Positions 49,787 to 59,486 are shown, counted from the stretch's first letter. The stretch is DNA of 64,000 bases from Micromonosporaceae bacterium (GCA_020027875.1 JAHRHA010000007.1:1-64000), one strand, 5' to 3'. Notes: a model not told the origin generated them from the sequence alone. Program-made: numbers and translations.

Positions 49787-50839
49787 ATGTGGTGGCGTGG
49801 GCTCATCGAGGCATACCGCGATCGGTTGCCGGTGACCGACGCGACGCCAGTCATCACGCTGCACGAGGGCAACACGCCCCTACTGTTCGCGCCGGCGCTC
49901 GCGGACCGAACAGAGTGTGACGTCTACTTGAAGGTCGAGGGTGCCAACCCAACCGGGTCCTTTAAGGACAGAGGCATGACGCTCGCCGTCTCCAAGGCGG
50001 TGGAGGCCGGGGCGAAGGCGATCATCTGTGCCTCGACCGGAAACACCTCGGCGTCGGCGGCGGCCTACGCGGCGCGGGCCGGGCTGACGTGCGCGGTGCT
50101 CATCCCCGCCGGCAAGATCGCCACGGGAAAGATGGCCCAGGCCCTCGTACACGGGGCGCGGCCGCTGCAGGTCGCCGGCAACTTCGACGACTGTCTGTCG
50201 CTCGCGTCAAAGATCGCCCTCGACTACCCCGTGGCTTTGGTCAATTCGGTGAACGTCCACCGGCTGCACGGACAGAAGACCGCGGCCTTCGAGATCGTGG
50301 AGGCACTCGGCGACGCGCCCGACTTCCACTGCCTCCCGGTGGGCAACGCGGGCAACATCACCGCATACTGGATGGGGTACGTCGAGGACCACGACGCCGG
50401 CAACGCTACGAGACGCCCACGGATGCTGGGCTTCCAAGCGAGTGGCGCTTCGCCGATCGTATCCGGACAGGTCGTGCGCGAACCGACGACGATCGCCACC
50501 GCTATCCGCATCGGCAACCCAGCCTCGTGGACCAAGGCGATCGACGCCCGTGACGCATCCGGTGGGGCCATCCGGGCCGTGACCGATCGCGAGATCCTGT
50601 CGGCGTACCGGCTCCTCGCCCGCCAGGTTGGCGTCTTCGTCGAGCTGGCGAGCGCCGCGAGCGTCGCCGGACTGCTGGCTGCGGCGGCGGACGGCCTCGT
50701 GCCGCCGGGCTCGACCGTCGTCTGCACGGTCACCGGAAACGGTCTCAAAGATCCGGAGTGGGCCATCTCGACCGCTCCGCCTCCGGTGAGCATCGCCAAC
50801 GATGCGCTGGCCGCCGCCCGCGCCCTGGACCTCGCCTAA
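49787..50839 (+). CDS. thrC: threonine synthase
   Basis: 350 residues, full length for the class II type. The PLP lysine lies in [18 protein letters not shown], and the phosphate loop is [13 protein letters not shown]. It converts O-phosphohomoserine to threonine. thrB is not next to it but 4 kb downstream at 54774, after four inserted genes. Confidence 0.97.
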   Translation: MWWRGLIEAYRDRLPVTDATPVITLHEGNTPLLFAPALADRTECDVYLKVEGANPTGSFKDRGMTLAVSKAVEAGAKAIICASTGNTSASAAAYAARAGLTCAVLIPAGKIATGKMAQALVHGARPLQVAGNFDDCLSLASKIALDYPVALVNSVNVHRLHGQKTAAFEIVEALGDAPDFHCLPVGNAGNITAYWMGYVEDHDAGNATRRPRMLGFQASGASPIVSGQVVREPTTIATAIRIGNPASWTKAIDARDASGGAIRAVTDREILSAYRLLARQVGVFVELASAASVAGLLAAAADGLVPPGSTVVCTVTGNGLKDPEWAISTAPPPVSIANDALAAARALDLA

Positions 50840-50866
50840 CGCCGGCGCGGCGTAAGGTACGCGTAC

Positions 50867-52126
50867 GTGGCGCCTGTTCTCTCGGTCCTTACCCGAAACC
50901 GGGACTTCCGGTACCTGTTCCTGGCCGAGCTCGTGATCTTCGGCGGTGACTGGTTCGCCCTGATCCCACTGGTGACGCTGCTTCAGCAGCTGACCGGCAG
51001 CGGGCTACCCGGGGCGCTTGCGCTCACGGCCGACACCACGGTCATCGCACTCGCCCTGCCGTTCGCGGGCACGGTGGCGGACCGGGTCGACCGGCGCAAG
51101 ATACTCATCATCGCGAATCTGGCCGCGATCGCCGCGATCAGCCTGCTCTTTGCGGTCCGCTCGCCCGGCGTGGCTTGGCTCGGACCTGTCGCGATCGGCC
51201 TCGCCGCCGCAGCCAAGGCGTTCTACACACCCGCCGCCAGCGCGGCTCTGCCGAACGTCGTCGACCCCGCTGACCTGCCCGCCGCGAACGCTCTTGGCGG
51301 CAGCGCATGGGGCACGATGCTCATCATCGGAGCGTCTCTCGGCGGCATCGTGACGGCCGTTTCCAACCCGTACGTGTGTTTCGCCATCACGGTGGTCTGC
51401 CTGATGCTGGCCGCCAGCCTCGTGTGGCGGGTGCGGCGTCCCATGCAGGCCGAGCGAGACGCCGCCGCAGCCCCCGCCCACCCGCTGCACGCGATCGCCG
51501 AGGCGCTGGGCTACATTCGCCGCCACCCGCGCGTGCTCTCGCTTGTCACCGTGAAGTCGGCCGTTGGGCTCGGCAACGGGGTGCTCGCAGTCTTCCCGAT
51601 CCTGGCCACCGTGGTGTTCCCGATCGGGTCGATCGGGACCGGGCTGCTCTTCGCCGCGCGCGGGCTTGGTGCTCTCATCGGCCCGTTGCTACTCCGTCGC
51701 GTCCTCGGTCACCGATCCTGGCTCATGCCCGGTCTGGCCATCTCGATGTCGTTCTACGGCCTCGCGTACCTGGGCGTTGCCGTGAGCCCGTGGTTCTGGG
51801 CGGCCCTGGTCTTCGTGACGTTGGCGCACGTCGCCGGCGGGGGCAACTGGGTCATGTCGAACTACGCGTTGCAGATCGAGGTGCCCGACTCGCTTCGTGG
51901 CCGGGTCTTCGCGACCGACATGATGATCGCGACGCTGGCCATCTCGGTGAGCCTCCTCTTCGCCGGTGCACTCGTCGATCTCGTCGACCCTCGCGCGCTT
52001 TTCGCGATCTGCGGCTCGGTGACCCTCTTGTACGGCATCGGCTGGCGTCTCGCGACGCGCCGACTGATGCGCGCCGACGTCAATGACGAGGATCGGACAC
52101 CTGACCGCGCGCACACCGCCTCGTAA
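50867..52126 (+). CDS. MFS transporter
   Basis: 419 residues from a GTG, twelve predicted membrane segments. The loop motif VADRVDRRKILIIANLAAI is the typical MFS loop 2-3. It resembles drug/metabolite exporters of the EntS/MFS_3 type. It lies between thrC and the ATPase; export of an amino acid or drug cannot be decided. Confidence 0.92.
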   Translation: MAPVLSVLTRNRDFRYLFLAELVIFGGDWFALIPLVTLLQQLTGSGLPGALALTADTTVIALALPFAGTVADRVDRRKILIIANLAAIAAISLLFAVRSPGVAWLGPVAIGLAAAAKAFYTPAASAALPNVVDPADLPAANALGGSAWGTMLIIGASLGGIVTAVSNPYVCFAITVVCLMLAASLVWRVRRPMQAERDAAAAPAHPLHAIAEALGYIRRHPRVLSLVTVKSAVGLGNGVLAVFPILATVVFPIGSIGTGLLFAARGLGALIGPLLLRRVLGHRSWLMPGLAISMSFYGLAYLGVAVSPWFWAALVFVTLAHVAGGGNWVMSNYALQIEVPDSLRGRVFATDMMIATLAISVSLLFAGALVDLVDPRALFAICGSVTLLYGIGWRLATRRLMRADVNDEDRTPDRAHTAS

Positions 52127-52187
52127 CGTCGGGCGGATCGAGACTCCGTCCGTCACCAGCGGCGGCACTCGAGGGGTGGCGAAAGGG

Positions 52188-53462
52188 TCACGGCGCCGTC
52201 CACAGCGTGTCGAGCGGTAGGGCTACAGTGCCGTCCTCGTGGGTGTACGCGTGTGCTCCGGTATAGAGAACGATCGCGGTCTCAAGGCGGTTTCCTAGCC
52301 TGGACCGCAGGGCGCGAAGCCCACGAAGGTCTTCGCCGTGAACTCGGGTCCCTGCCTTGATCTCGAAAGCGACGACCTGTCCGTCATCGCGTTCCAGGAC
52401 GAGGTCGACCTCGTCCCCAGACGCAGTACGGAAGTGACCGATCGACACCGGCGCGTCCCACCAGCTGAGCTGCTTGAGGATCTCGCCAACCGCGAATGTT
52501 TCGACGACATGACCGTATTCAGTTAGCACGGATGGGTCGCCCTGCGCGATCTTCTCCGGCGTCAACGCGAGCAGCCAAGCCATGACGCCCGCGTCCACGA
52601 TGTGCGCCTTGGGCTGGCGCCCAACCCGGGAGCCCATTGTCGTGCCCCATGCGGGCAGGCGCTGGACGAGAAAGACCGCTTCAAGCAGGCGGAGGTAGTT
52701 CTCCGCGCTGCTCGACTCCATGCCGATCGCGTGCGCCGCTGCCGCGATGTTGAGGACCTGCCCGGATCTCACCGCGAGCTGTCGCAGGAGCCGGGGGAGC
52801 ATCTCTCGTTGCCGAACGTGACTAAGCTCCAGCACATCGCGTTCGATGACGAGCTCTACGTAGTTGGCGAACCAGCGTGAACGTGATCGACCAGGCGGGC
52901 GATGCAACGCAATGGGCATCCCACCTGAGGTGACGCGCCGCGCGTAATCGTCCCGTGTCGTTGACGACAACTCCAGCTCTGTCGGCGGTCCGTCGCCACG
53001 AAGCAGGCGGTGCACGACACCGTCTCCCGTAGCTCCGTCGATCTCCATTTGGGACAGTGGCAGGACGTCGACGATGTCGACACGACCAGTGAGAGCCTGG
53101 CCGGCTTGCGGAAGTGTCGTGTGTCGGGTGGAGCCGGCCAGGACGTATCTTCCGAGGCGAAGATCCCGGTTGAGCTCAGCCTTGATCGCGTCGAGAAGCT
53201 CCGGAACGTGCTGGTACTCGTCGATCAGGACCGGCTCGGAGGCCGCGGCGAAACGGCCAGGGTCGCTCCGGACCGCGGCACGGGTAGCTGGATCGTCGCA
53301 GTCGACCACGGATCGCTTCAGCCGGGTCGCAATCTGCGCGAGCAGGGTGCTTTTGCCTACCGTGCGTGGCCCATTCAGAATCACAACCGGCTCCTCGGTC
53401 ACACGGGCCTCGACGACCGCCATCAGACGTCGCTTCGCCAGTCCGGTGAGTGCTCCATCCAC
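52188..53462 (-). CDS. AAA ATPase with DUF4143 (AAA_14)
   Basis: 424 residues. Walker A GPRTVGKSTLLAQ, Walker B-like VLIDEYQHVPELLDAIK, sensor region YVLAGSTRHTTLP. The C-terminal DUF4143 domain has a PD-(D/E)XK-like core SGDEVDLVLERDDGQVVAFEIKAG. These proteins are common on mobile DNA and of unknown role. Four 22-bp tandem repeats lie immediately upstream of its start. Confidence 0.93.
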   Translation of the reverse strand: MDGALTGLAKRRLMAVVEARVTEEPVVILNGPRTVGKSTLLAQIATRLKRSVVDCDDPATRAAVRSDPGRFAAASEPVLIDEYQHVPELLDAIKAELNRDLRLGRYVLAGSTRHTTLPQAGQALTGRVDIVDVLPLSQMEIDGATGDGVVHRLLRGDGPPTELELSSTTRDDYARRVTSGGMPIALHRPPGRSRSRWFANYVELVIERDVLELSHVRQREMLPRLLRQLAVRSGQVLNIAAAAHAIGMESSSAENYLRLLEAVFLVQRLPAWGTTMGSRVGRQPKAHIVDAGVMAWLLALTPEKIAQGDPSVLTEYGHVVETFAVGEILKQLSWWDAPVSIGHFRTASGDEVDLVLERDDGQVVAFEIKAGTRVHGEDLRGLRALRSRLGNRLETAIVLYTGAHAYTHEDGTVALPLDTLWTAP

Positions 53463-53480
53463 GCCTTAAGAGTAGCCGGA

Positions 53481-53568
53481 CTTCCGCATTTGCAGCCGAC
53501 AGATTCCGGATCTGCAGCCGACAGATTCCGGATTTGCAGGCGATGGATTCCGTGTTTGCGGGCAGATG
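53481..53568. repeat. four tandem 22-bp repeats
   Basis: Units at 53481, 53503, 53525 and 53547, consensus ATTCCGGATTTGCAGCCGAC plus AG. Units 2 and 3 are most alike, and unit 4 is the most diverged. The 22-bp period is about two helical turns, which would place bound proteins on one face. The array lies between two divergent genes. Confidence 0.85.
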
Positions 53569-53621
53569 CTGGACCTGGCCTGGTATCGTAATGATATCAC
53601 CGCGATAGCAGAGGAGTTTCG

Positions 53622-54494
53622 ATGGAGAGGCGGGCCTTCCGGGTACCCGGATTCCTGATGCTCGTAGTCCTGTTGGCCGGCGCGGGAGCGTTGGTCTGGT
53701 GGGGTCTGGACACACAAGGTCTTACGTCGGAGCAGGCGGAGGCACGTGTCGCCATTGGGATCTCCGCCGCGGCCGTCCTGTTCGCGATCATGGCATCGGG
53801 CTTCGTGATCCTGAATCCCAACGAAGCTCGGGTCGTTCAGTTCTTTGGGCGCTACATCGGCTCGATCAAGCGGGCCGGGTTCCACTGGACCGTCCCTTTC
53901 ACCACGAAGAAGCGCATCTCGCTGCGGGTGCGCAATTTCGAGACGGCGCGGCTCAAGGTCTCTGATGCCGACGGGAACCCGGTCGAGATCGCAGCGGTCG
54001 TGGTGTACCGCGTGGTCGACTCGGCCAAGGCGATGTTCGCCGTCGACGACCACATCCAGTACGTCGCGGTTCAGGCCGAGACGGCGGTGCGCCACCTGGC
54101 GACGAGTTACCCCTACGAGGCGCATGACTCGGGCCGGGCCAGCCTGCGTGACAGCGCGGTGGTCAGCCAGGAGCTCACCGATGAGCTGGGGGAGCGCGTC
54201 GAGTTGGCCGGAGTTGAGGTGCTCGAGTCGCGGGTCACCCACCTGGCCTACGCCTTCGAGATCGCCCAGGCCATGCTCGCCCGGCAACAGGCCAGCGCCA
54301 TCGTCGCGGCCCGATTCAAGATCGTAGAAGGCGCGGTCGGGATGGTCAGCAATGCCCTCGAGATGCTGCGCGAGCAGTCCGTGGTAGATCTTGACGAAGA
54401 GCGTAAGGCGCAGATGGTCTCCAACCTGCTCGTGGTCCTGTGCGGCGACCGCAACGCCCAGCCCGTGGTGAACACCGGCACGCTCTACGGGTGA
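53622..54494 (+). CDS. SPFH/band-7 domain membrane protein
   Basis: 290 residues. Two N-terminal membrane helices ([18 protein letters not shown] and [16 protein letters not shown]) precede the SPFH domain ([56 protein letters not shown]). Such proteins form membrane scaffolds. The small helix-rich gene at 54505 follows after 10 bp and is probably cotranscribed. RBS GGAG precedes the ATG. Confidence 0.93.
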   Translation: MERRAFRVPGFLMLVVLLAGAGALVWWGLDTQGLTSEQAEARVAIGISAAAVLFAIMASGFVILNPNEARVVQFFGRYIGSIKRAGFHWTVPFTTKKRISLRVRNFETARLKVSDADGNPVEIAAVVVYRVVDSAKAMFAVDDHIQYVAVQAETAVRHLATSYPYEAHDSGRASLRDSAVVSQELTDELGERVELAGVEVLESRVTHLAYAFEIAQAMLARQQASAIVAARFKIVEGAVGMVSNALEMLREQSVVDLDEERKAQMVSNLLVVLCGDRNAQPVVNTGTLYG

Positions 54495-54504
54495 TTCGCC
54501 AGAC

Positions 54505-54777
54505 ATGGCTGAGCGAAAGAAGCTGCTGCTGCGCCTAGACCCCGAGGTCTACGACGCGGTAGCTCGGTGGGCCTCGGACGATCTCCGCAGCGTCAACGCC
54601 CAGATCGAGTACGCCCTGCGGCGCGCGCTGCGTGCCGTGGGGCGCTACGGCGGCGATGGGAGGGAGTCGGCGATCGTCCAAGATCCCGACACGGTAACTC
54701 CCAGCGTGGTAGGTCCCGACGCGGTAGGTCCCGACGTGGCAGCTGCTGGCGCCGACGCCTCGCAAGATCGCCGGTGA
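54505..54777 (+). CDS. small ribbon-helix-helix-like protein linked to the SPFH gene
   Basis: 90 residues. ERKKLLLRLDPEVYDAVARW followed by VNAQIEYALRRALRA has the strand-helix-helix pattern of Arc/CopG-like proteins. The tail contains near-repeats TPSVVGPDAVGPDVAA encoded by short DNA repeats. The stop overlaps the thrB GTG (GTGA). A pairing with SPFH genes is known in actinobacteria; the role is unknown. Confidence 0.85.
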   Translation: MAERKKLLLRLDPEVYDAVARWASDDLRSVNAQIEYALRRALRAVGRYGGDGRESAIVQDPDTVTPSVVGPDAVGPDVAAAGADASQDRR

Positions 54778-55730
54778 CCGCGCATAGCATGACGCCCATG
54801 CGGTTTGAGACCGAGCCAGTGCGGGTGGCCGTGCCCGCTACCAGCGCGAATCTCGGTCCGGGCTACGACGCGCTCGGCCTGGCGCTGACGCTCGAGGACG
54901 AGGTCACGGCGCAGATCACCGACGGCGGGATCCATGTCGACGTCATCGGCGAGGGCGAAGGTGAGGTGCCGTCGGGCGAAGACCATCTCATTGTGGCCAC
55001 AATGTTGCGGATCTTTGATGTGCTCGGCGGGGGCCGACCGCCTGGGTTGCTGCTCACCTGTCACAACCGCATCCCGCACGCACGAGGGCTGGGCTCCTCC
55101 TCAGCCGCGATCGTGGCGGGAATTCTGCTCGCCCGCGCCCTTGTTGTAGCACCCGCAGCCGGCCTCAACGACGCAGCCGTGCTGCGCCTAGCGGCCCGGA
55201 TCGAGGGCCACCCAGACAACGTCGCCCCGTGCCTTCTCGGCGGGTTCACCATCGCCTGGATGGAGAATCGGGGCGCTCGCGCGGTGCGGTTGGAGACCGC
55301 GCCCGGCGTACGCCCGATGGTCTTTATTCCGACAGCGCGGGGGCTGACCGAGCAGGCGCGCGCCGCTCTGCCCGCGACGGTGCCCCATGCCGACGCGGCG
55401 TTCAACGCCGCTCGGGCGGCCCTGATGGTGCACGCGCTCACAGCCGAGCCGTCGCTGTTGTTCGAGGCGACGCAGGATCGGCTACACCAGGATTACCGCG
55501 CTGCGGGAATGCCGGAGACCGCCGCGCTGTTGACGTCCTTGCGGCAAGCGGGCGTTCCCGCATTCGTCAGTGGGGCGGGACCCAGCGTCCTGGCGTTGGT
55601 TGCCGGCGAGGCTCCCAAGGCTCCAGATGGCTGGTTTGCCAGGTCCCTGTCGGTATCTTCGACAGGAGCGCGTATCCTGATTTCCAGACACGCCGAGGGC
55701 GACCCTGTTGCCGCAGGTCCTCCGAGTTGA
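54774..55730 (+). CDS. thrB: homoserine kinase
   Basis: 318 residues from the GTG overlapping the previous stop; ATGs at 54789 and 54798 are alternatives. GHMP kinase motifs: AVPATSANLGPGYDALGLAL, HARGLGSSSAAIVAG (phosphate loop) and VSGAGPSVLALV. It makes O-phosphohomoserine for ThrC. Its separation from hom and thrC by unrelated genes points to insertion of accessory genes into a former hom-thrC-thrB operon. Confidence 0.95.
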   Translation: MTAHSMTPMRFETEPVRVAVPATSANLGPGYDALGLALTLEDEVTAQITDGGIHVDVIGEGEGEVPSGEDHLIVATMLRIFDVLGGGRPPGLLLTCHNRIPHARGLGSSSAAIVAGILLARALVVAPAAGLNDAAVLRLAARIEGHPDNVAPCLLGGFTIAWMENRGARAVRLETAPGVRPMVFIPTARGLTEQARAALPATVPHADAAFNAARAALMVHALTAEPSLLFEATQDRLHQDYRAAGMPETAALLTSLRQAGVPAFVSGAGPSVLALVAGEAPKAPDGWFARSLSVSSTGARILISRHAEGDPVAAGPPS

Positions 55731-56057
55731 TTACGCTGAACAGCGACACCAGCCGTCAACACGCGACCGCAGTCAACATCCAAAAAGACAGCGGAGACAG
55801 AACTCCGCCTGGCGCGCTGGCTGCAACCCCGTGACACTCCTGCCTGACCGGCCCTCCGCGAGGAGATAAACCGCAACGCACGCGTCTCACGGTCGCAGTC
55901 CGTTCCGATCGCCCGGCGGGCATGCCCACCGCAGATCGGGCGCTTCGGCTGTGTCAAGACTCCCGCGACGTTCGCGCGAAGCGGGTGTATCCGCGGGCTG
56001 CCCGGCCCCCGACGATGAACACCCGGGCCGCTCCGGCCTATCGAGGGAAGGAATCCA
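55731..56057 (+). promoter_or_regulatory. rho leader region
   Basis: 327 bases between thrB and rho with no convincing gene. It is C-rich and purine-poor in places, as expected for a leader subject to Rho autoregulation. The ribosome binding site GGGAAGGAA lies before the TTG start at 56058. No hairpin stands out. Confidence 0.4.
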
Positions 56058-58010
56058 TTGAGCGACACCACCGACGTCACGTCGGAAGTCCCCAGCACCC
56101 CGGACTCAACGGCGGGCAACCGCCGGCGGCGTACCGGAGGCGGTCTCAACGGGATGCTGCTCAACGAGCTGCAGACGATGGCCTCGTCGCTCGGCATCTC
56201 CGGCACCGCCAAGATGCGTAAAGGTGACCTCATCGCCGCGATCGAGGAGAACCAGGCCGACAGCCGGGTGCCTCGGGCGCGGGCGGAGGCACCTACCCGT
56301 GGCCACGCCGGCGGAGCCGACCAACGCGGCAACGTCGCCGCGCGCGGTGATTCGCCGCGGACGGAGGTACGGGCGGAGGTTCGTGACGCCGAAGGTGAGG
56401 TCGCAGTGGAGAGCCGCGGGCCGCGCCGGGCATCTCGCGCCGGTGGTCCGCCCGACCCACGCGAGGATCGCGCTGAGCGAGCCGACCGCGGTGACCGGAG
56501 CGAGCGCGCCGATCGTGCCGACCGGGCTGACCGTGCCGACCGGGCTGACCGGGCTGACCGGGACGGTGCGCGGCCCGATGTCGAGCGCGCGGAGCGCAAT
56601 GGTGGTGAGCGGAACGGGCGCGATCGTGACCGTGGCGGTCACGGCGACCGCAACGCGACGCACGGCGACCGCGTCACGCACAACGACCGTGGCACCCAGA
56701 ATGACCGTGGCTCGATGACTTCAGTGAATGACCGTGGTCCGATGAGCGACCGCGATGGTGACGACGACGGTGACGGTGGCAACCGCCGCGGACGGCGCAG
56801 CCGTTTCCGCGACCGGCGTCGTGGTCGGGGCGAGCGCGGTGGCGAGGGCGGCGGCCCCGAGCCTCAGGTGAACGAGGACGACGTACTGGTGCAGGTCGCC
56901 GGGATCATCGACGTGCTCGACAACTACGCGTTCGTGCGCACCTCGGGCTACCTGTCCGGTTCTAACGACGTGTACGTCTCGATGGCCCAGATCAAGCGCT
57001 ACGGCCTGCGTCGCGGTGACGCGGTCACGGGTGCCGTCCGCTCGGCCCGCGAAGGCGAACAGCGCCGCGACAAGTACAACCCCCTCGTCCGTCTCGACAC
57101 GATCAACGGGATGGACCCGGAGGAGGCGCGTCGCCGGCCGGAGTTCTACAAGCTCACGCCGCTCTACCCGCAGGAGCGCCTGCGGCTGGAGACCGAACCG
57201 CACATCCTGACCACCCGTGTGATCGACCTCGTCATGCCCCTCGGCAAGGGGCAGCGGGCACTGATCGTCTCGCCGCCCAAGGCCGGTAAGACGATGGTGC
57301 TGCAGGCGATCGCGAACGCGATTGCGACGAACAACCCCGAGTGCCACTTGATGGTCGTGCTCGTGGACGAGCGGCCGGAAGAGGTCACCGACATGCAGCG
57401 CTCGGTGAAGGGTGAGGTCATCGCCTCCACCTTCGACCGCCCGCCGCAGGACCACACAACGGTGGCCGAGCTCGCGATCGAGCGGGCCAAGCGCCTGGTC
57501 GAACTGGGTCACGACGTTGTGGTTCTGCTCGACTCGATCACCCGACTGGGCCGGGCGTACAACTTGGCGGCTCCGGCGTCGGGCCGGATCCTGTCCGGTG
57601 GTATCGACTCGACCGCCCTCTACCCGCCCAAGCGCTTCCTCGGCGCGGCCCGCAACATCGAGAACGGCGGCTCGCTCACCATCCTGGCCACGGCCCTGGT
57701 GGAGACCGGCTCGATGATGGATACGGTGATCTTCGAGGAGTTCAAGGGTACGGGTAACGCGGAGCTCAGGCTGGACCGCAAGATCGCGGACAAGCGCGTT
57801 TTCCCGGCGATCGACATCGACCCGTCCAGTACGCGTAAGGAGGAGATCCTCCTCGCCCCGGACGAGCTGGCCATCATCATCAAGCTCCGCAAGGTGCTCC
57901 ACTCCCTGGAGTCGCAGGCGGCCCTTGATCTGCTGTTGGACAAGCTCAAGCAGACCCGAACCAACATCGAGTTCCTGATGCAGATCGCGAAGACCACGCC
58001 GGGCGAGTAG
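56058..58010 (+). CDS. rho: transcription termination factor Rho with actinobacterial insertion
   Basis: 650 residues from a TTG. An N-terminal Rho_N helix bundle (LLNELQTMASSLGISGTAKM) is followed by an insertion of about 200 residues rich in Arg, Asp and Gly, including a run of RAD units near residues 150-170, known in actinobacterial Rho to add RNA binding. The RNA-binding domain starts at VAGIIDVLDNYAFVRTSGYL. Walker A is SPPKAGKTM, then VVLVDERPEEVTDMQRSVKG. Catalytic core intact. Confidence 0.97.
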   Translation: MSDTTDVTSEVPSTPDSTAGNRRRRTGGGLNGMLLNELQTMASSLGISGTAKMRKGDLIAAIEENQADSRVPRARAEAPTRGHAGGADQRGNVAARGDSPRTEVRAEVRDAEGEVAVESRGPRRASRAGGPPDPREDRAERADRGDRSERADRADRADRADRADRADRDGARPDVERAERNGGERNGRDRDRGGHGDRNATHGDRVTHNDRGTQNDRGSMTSVNDRGPMSDRDGDDDGDGGNRRGRRSRFRDRRRGRGERGGEGGGPEPQVNEDDVLVQVAGIIDVLDNYAFVRTSGYLSGSNDVYVSMAQIKRYGLRRGDAVTGAVRSAREGEQRRDKYNPLVRLDTINGMDPEEARRRPEFYKLTPLYPQERLRLETEPHILTTRVIDLVMPLGKGQRALIVSPPKAGKTMVLQAIANAIATNNPECHLMVVLVDERPEEVTDMQRSVKGEVIASTFDRPPQDHTTVAELAIERAKRLVELGHDVVVLLDSITRLGRAYNLAAPASGRILSGGIDSTALYPPKRFLGAARNIENGGSLTILATALVETGSMMDTVIFEEFKGTGNAELRLDRKIADKRVFPAIDIDPSSTRKEEILLAPDELAIIIKLRKVLHSLESQAALDLLLDKLKQTRTNIEFLMQIAKTTPGE

Positions 58011-58115
58011 AGCCCGCGTTACTCATAGAGATCGCTGTCCTCCGGACGCTCGTGCAGCCTGACTGCGCAAACCTCCGGCGGGCGGCGATCTTCGCGCGGG
58101 GTGGGCCCCGCACGT

Positions 58116-58195
58116 CAAGATCGCGGTGATCATGAGCTGGCCGTCGCAGAAAGGCGCCGATCATGACCTCCAGGTCATGATCGATGGGATCTTGG
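58116..58195. repeat. 80-bp palindromic intergenic repeat, copy C
   Basis: Outer arms CAAGATC/GATCTTG and the inner 12-bp palindrome are identical to copy A at 7586; eight differences in 80 bases. A short duplication of the right end (TGATGGGATCTTGG) follows. It lies between convergent rho and the kinase gene. Confidence 0.85.
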
Positions 58196-58214
58196 GTGAT
58201 GGGATCTTGGGGGG

Positions 58215-59105
58215 CTAGAAGGCGCCTTCGGCTACTTGGAAGACGGTCAGACCGAGTGATCGCCACATCCGCACCACCTGGGCGCGGTCGTCGAAGACCC
58301 CGACTACGTGGTAGCGGTCGCGGATCTCCCGGTCGAAGATCTCGGCCTTCACGATCGAGTCCTTGCGCTGGTCGCCGGTGACGCGCATGTGCAGTCCGTC
58401 GTGCGATACCCCGACGTGACGGTCGAGCCAGGCGAGTGTCTCGTCGCGACAGTCGTCGGTCCGCCCGGAGCAGTAGACGACGAGGTGTCCGGCGGCATGC
58501 ATCGCCCGTACCGCTTCGATCACGGCGTGGTTCGGGGTGTCCTCGCCGACGCGGGTCATGTCGTACGGGCTGCGGCCGTTCATGACGGCCACGGTGCCGT
58601 CGATGTCGACCAGCACGGCACGCGGCGCTCCGGGTGGGGGTACGTAGACCTCGGGCCGCGACGGTTTGAGCTCGGGTACGGGCAGCGGCAGCGAACGGCC
58701 GGCCAAGTAGCGCTGCCACATGCCGCGGATGGCGTCCTCGCCGACGCGGGCTCCTTCGTCACGGGTGGCGTCCCGGGCGATGCACACCTCAAGCGGGACG
58801 TCAGTGAAGTCGCGAATCACCACGTCGGCGCCGCACGTGAGCCCGAGTTCCGCGAGTTCCCGGACGACCTTCGCCCGGAGGTTGGTGTCGTCGCAGATCA
58901 CGCTGACCCCGGCCCGCAGTAAGGCATCGACCTGTGCCCGTTGGGCCAAAGTCACCTGGACCTCGGCCCAGCCCAGGCCGAGGAGCCCGCCATGCATCAT
59001 CTGGCGAAGGTCGTCCCGGTTGACCCGGACGGCACCGGCCTGCTGCCGAGCCCAGGTGGTCTTGCCCGAGCCCGGCAGTCCGCGGGTGATGGTGAGCGTG
59101 GTCAT
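58215..59105 (-). CDS. polynucleotide kinase-phosphatase (T4 Pnkp-like)
   Basis: 296 residues. N-terminal kinase: RGLPGSGKTTWARQ (Walker A, residues 8-21) and NRDDLRQMMHGG. C-terminal acyl-phosphatase/HAD domain: LVDIDGTVAVMN with the catalytic Asp167 and Asp169, then YCSGRTDDCRDETLAWL. T4 Pnkp uses both activities to heal tRNA ends after anticodon-nuclease cleavage, before ligation. It lies alone between rho and rpmE, convergent with rho and divergent from rpmE. No RNA ligase is in the window. Confidence 0.9.
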   Translation of the reverse strand: MTTLTITRGLPGSGKTTWARQQAGAVRVNRDDLRQMMHGGLLGLGWAEVQVTLAQRAQVDALLRAGVSVICDDTNLRAKVVRELAELGLTCGADVVIRDFTDVPLEVCIARDATRDEGARVGEDAIRGMWQRYLAGRSLPLPVPELKPSRPEVYVPPPGAPRAVLVDIDGTVAVMNGRSPYDMTRVGEDTPNHAVIEAVRAMHAAGHLVVYCSGRTDDCRDETLAWLDRHVGVSHDGLHMRVTGDQRKDSIVKAEIFDREIRDRYHVVGVFDDRAQVVRMWRSLGLTVFQVAEGAF

Positions 59106-59246
59106 ATCAGGGTCGAGGTTACGGCCCTGCCGACGAGGCCGATTGGGGCGGGAATGCGGTGTCGTGGCACACTGTTGTGTCGGCGAGGTACCGGTTCACG
59201 CCCGCGGATTGCGCGGCGACCCGGCGACCAGTGAGAGAGAGCGACG

Positions 59247-59486
59247 ATGAAGCCTGATATTCACCCGAACTACGACGTGACCCAGGTCACCTGCTCGTGC
59301 GGAAACCAATTCACCACGCGCAGCACCGCCAAGGGTGGCCAGATCCACGTCGAGACCTGCAACGTCTGCCATCCCTTCTACACCGGTAAGCAGCGCGTGC
59401 TCGACACCGCGGGCCGGGTGGCGAAGTTCCAGCAGAAGTATGCGAAGGTCCAGAAGCCTGCCAAGGGCAAGCAACCCGCCAAGTAG
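59247..59486 (+). CDS. rpmE: 50S ribosomal protein L31, zinc-binding form
   Basis: 79 residues. [19 protein letters not shown] and [14 protein letters not shown] give the four-cysteine zinc site of the C+ paralogue. GAGAGAGCGACG precedes the ATG. prfA follows 94 bp downstream, the usual actinobacterial order. Confidence 0.97.
   Translation: MKPDIHPNYDVTQVTCSCGNQFTTRSTAKGGQIHVETCNVCHPFYTGKQRVLDTAGRVAKFQQKYAKVQKPAKGKQPAK

Noticed and set aside
53481-53568. CRISPR array
   Set aside because: Repeats are directly adjacent with no spacers and no cas genes nearby.
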